The notes beneath the pieces were generated by a model. The model saw nothing but the letters and a program-made list of their open reading frames with translations. It did no database searches and had not been told where the DNA came from. Of a stretch of DNA of 64,000 nucleotides, positions 61,960 through 64,000 are shown one piece after another. Both the position numbers and the translations under genes were made by a program. The stretch's first letter is position 1. Every line of letters starts with the position of its first letter. Origin of the DNA: Dipteris shenzhenensis (taxonomy: Eukaryota; Polypodiophyta; Polypodiopsida; Gleicheniales); the NCBI GenBank assembly GCA_047967505.1, contig CM106539.1, one strand, 5' to 3'.

Positions 61960-62882
61960 GTAGACTGAAACATACTGATGTTCCTTAGTCTTAAAGTATG
62001 TACTCTTAGAATATAAATCCGTGATAAATGGGCTAAATAAGTAGCAACATTGTCACATAATTTTCTAATGAGACCATGCTTGCTGGTAGGAAAAGAAAGG
62101 GACTTTGTAACTAATTTCAATTCACCAAACCCAAGAAAATGGTAATGAGAAACCAATATTGAAATTCTGTTTTAAGTTCCAAAAACTCATATATGATTTA
62201 AATGATAGAAACCAAAATGCAATTCTTCCCAATCCTAAGAGAGAATTGTTGACATCTATTACAACGATGCACATAAGTAGATCTTCTTGTCATTAACTCT
62301 CCATGAATCTTTTCCATGTGGTCCACGTCCTTTCAAAGTGTGTAATTAGCCATGTGTTAACTCAATAAGCATAGAAGGATGGATTTGGAATGCAATATAT
62401 GAGTCTTTGAAAAAACTAAGGGGATGGTAGTGCATAGTAGCTATTCTAAAGGCATTATAGACATCTTTGGGGAGATAAAAACCACTCAAACCCAAACATG
62501 AAGTGTGATAAGTCAAATTGTATCACTATACAATAGAAGTGTCCTCTTCATAAAGGAGTGTCCCTTTGTGAAGGGTGGTACCTCATGCGGAGTCTCTAGT
62601 GGAAAGAGCATACCCTTTCACAAAAGTTCATTTGTTGAACCATTCATAATTTAAAAAGTTTAGGAAAGGATTAAGCCAGATTGTGGCATTCTCTTCCATT
62701 CAATAGAAAATCCTAGTGGAAAGATGAACGGGAGTATAGTGAATCGTGTATCATGCTGGAAATCCTGCTACAAGATATGGAGATATTGTTGCTTGTCATC
62801 AATAGTCTACCACATAGCATTGGAGTTGTCAAGATCAGGTCAACGAATGAGTAACTGGGTGATAACTTGATGTTGTGTTGCA
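61960..62882. other. no gene recognised
   Basis: AT-rich sequence without recognisable coding, LTR or LINE signal. Confidence 0.45.
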
Positions 62883-62941
62883 TGTTATTGGTGATCTAGA
62901 ATACACTTGCGTGTTATTGGTGATCTAGAATACACTTGCGA
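62883..62941. repeat. 29-bp tandem duplication
   Basis: tgttattggtgatctagaat followed by acacttgcg, present twice in a row. Confidence 0.9.
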
Positions 62942-62975
62942 ATGAGAAGAAAATAATCATCTTTGATTTGAGGAA

Positions 62976-63261
62976 TGTTAGAAACATGGTGAAGGGAGAG
63001 AGAGAGAGAGAAGGTTAGGGTGTGAGGAAATGATGCTCAAATAAAGACATGACAATGGCTTTCATTCATTCATCAAGTATGACAAGACAAGTGAAGTACA
63101 AGCCTTATGTAGGCTACTCACTAACACTCTAGCACCTAGTGCATATGGGATAAGTCCCATGATGACACGTGGCACTCACACACATAAACTAGTACTAGAT
63201 TACCTAGTACTACACACTAACACTTCACACCAACACACTCTTTGACTATGATATCTCCAAC
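62976..63261 (-). repeat. probable 3' LTR of a minus-strand LTR element
   Basis: The minus strand starts TGTTGGAGATATCATAGTC and ends ...TTTCTAACA, giving TG...CA with short inverted ends. It is preceded (63262-63270) by a polypurine tract (GAAGGGGGG). Lengths and ends resemble plant copia or TRIM LTRs. The second LTR would be beyond 64000. Confidence 0.5.
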
Positions 63262-64000
63262 ACCCCCCTTCAGAGCAAAGAGGTGTGAGACCCAACACGC
63301 AAGAGTAGACCGAGTCCCCCTCCACCGCAATACTACAAAGAGCAAGTCCAACTATCCAACACCTCCCGTGTGATAGTGACTTCTCAGTCAGCTTGCGACT
63401 GGCAAGGGCAAACCATCACTCGTCACCCCCCCTTACTGTGAACCAGGTGGTCAATACCATCAACCAAAGTAAAACACAATACAATCATTTTTGGGGGACA
63501 ACCCAGGGCAGAGGACCTCTTATTGACTATTCAAACATTCATTTTAGAGGGACAACTGAAGGCTGAGAACCTTTAACTCAAACATATAAAAATATAAATA
63601 TTTTCATTCATTTTATGCATAGCAAGGGCAAAGAACCCATGATCCCAAAGTAGCTACCACACAAGAGTGTGCACATCCTGATGCGAAGAGGTATGTCGGT
63701 GAAGAACCAGGCGAGGATGCCCTGATGTGTCGATGAAGTCCATAGGAGCAGCTACCAAGGGAGATCATGTCATGACTCTCAATGTGCCGATCAGAGAGTC
63801 ACCGAATGCGAAGAAGAGCCTCGGAGCAAACCCTGATCAAAACGTAGCAAGAGGGTGTTTGGAAAGGCAAACCCTAATGAAAAAGCACCAGGAATACCCT
63901 CGAAATGCAGCAAGACAGCTCCGAATGCTGTCGCAGGTCACAAGGTGAGGGAGATCTTCACAAGTCGGTGCTGTAGGTGCCTTGAACAGATGCTAAATGC
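63262..64000 (-). other. internal region of the LTR element, product unknown
   Basis: Follows the polypurine tract. It contains two related segments (gggggacaaccca-gg-cagag and agggacaactgaaggctgag) and a 73-codon plus-strand open stretch (63727-63948) that is probably chance. No pol domain is visible, so it may be a noncoding or gag-only element continuing past the window. Confidence 0.35.

Overview
The window looks like nuclear DNA of a vascular plant with a large, transposon-rich genome. A fern or other non-flowering plant is my best guess, from the giant introns and from LINE ORF1 proteins of the coiled-coil/RRM type instead of the zinc-knuckle type usual in flowering-plant L1 elements. 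I see no rRNA, tRNA or bacterial-type gene organisation.

Host gene. I find one cellular gene, on the + strand, cut into four small exons: 10698-10765, 11032-11058, 28719-29146 and 61292-61375. All have GT-AG borders and their phases join exactly. The spliced reading contains a SET-domain core of the Rubisco-LSMT/SETD3 class (FLW...RALNIP, then GIDFCNHD, then WEVDG). Its introns here are 266 bp, 17.7 kb and 32.1 kb, so most of the window is intron. The first and last exons lie outside it.

Region by region. 1-1312: 5' end of a Ty1-copia element (- strand). 1557-9222: a full-length LINE (A1) and a truncated LINE (B1), separated and flanked by (GA)n tracts. 9528-10555: LTR-like and gag debris. 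10698-11058: host exons. 11376-21760: tandem duplication, hAT (DUF659) relic, Ty3-gypsy gag (+) and pol (-), LINE copy A2 (+), integrase fragment. 21943-24577: a complete gag-only LTR element with perfect target duplication. 26253-26789: three 179-bp tandem repeats. 28719-29146: host exon. 29361-57241: a head-to-tail train of about thirteen LINE copies, all on the - strand, most joined through (GA)n or (GAAA)n tracts, with a very young Ty3-gypsy element (41961-48349) nested in one of them. 57480-59311: small LINE and copia pol relics. 61292-61375: host exon. 61616-64000: tandem duplications and the 3' end of another LTR element.

Main idea. The LINE copies belong to several subfamilies but share a short 3'-terminal structured motif followed by a (TTTC)n/(TC)n tail, and most truncated 5' ends also abut (TC)n (all on the LINE sense strand). 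This suggests LINEs that use (GA)n/(TC)n microsatellites as landing sites and carry a new microsatellite with every insertion, producing same-orientation arrays antisense to the host gene.
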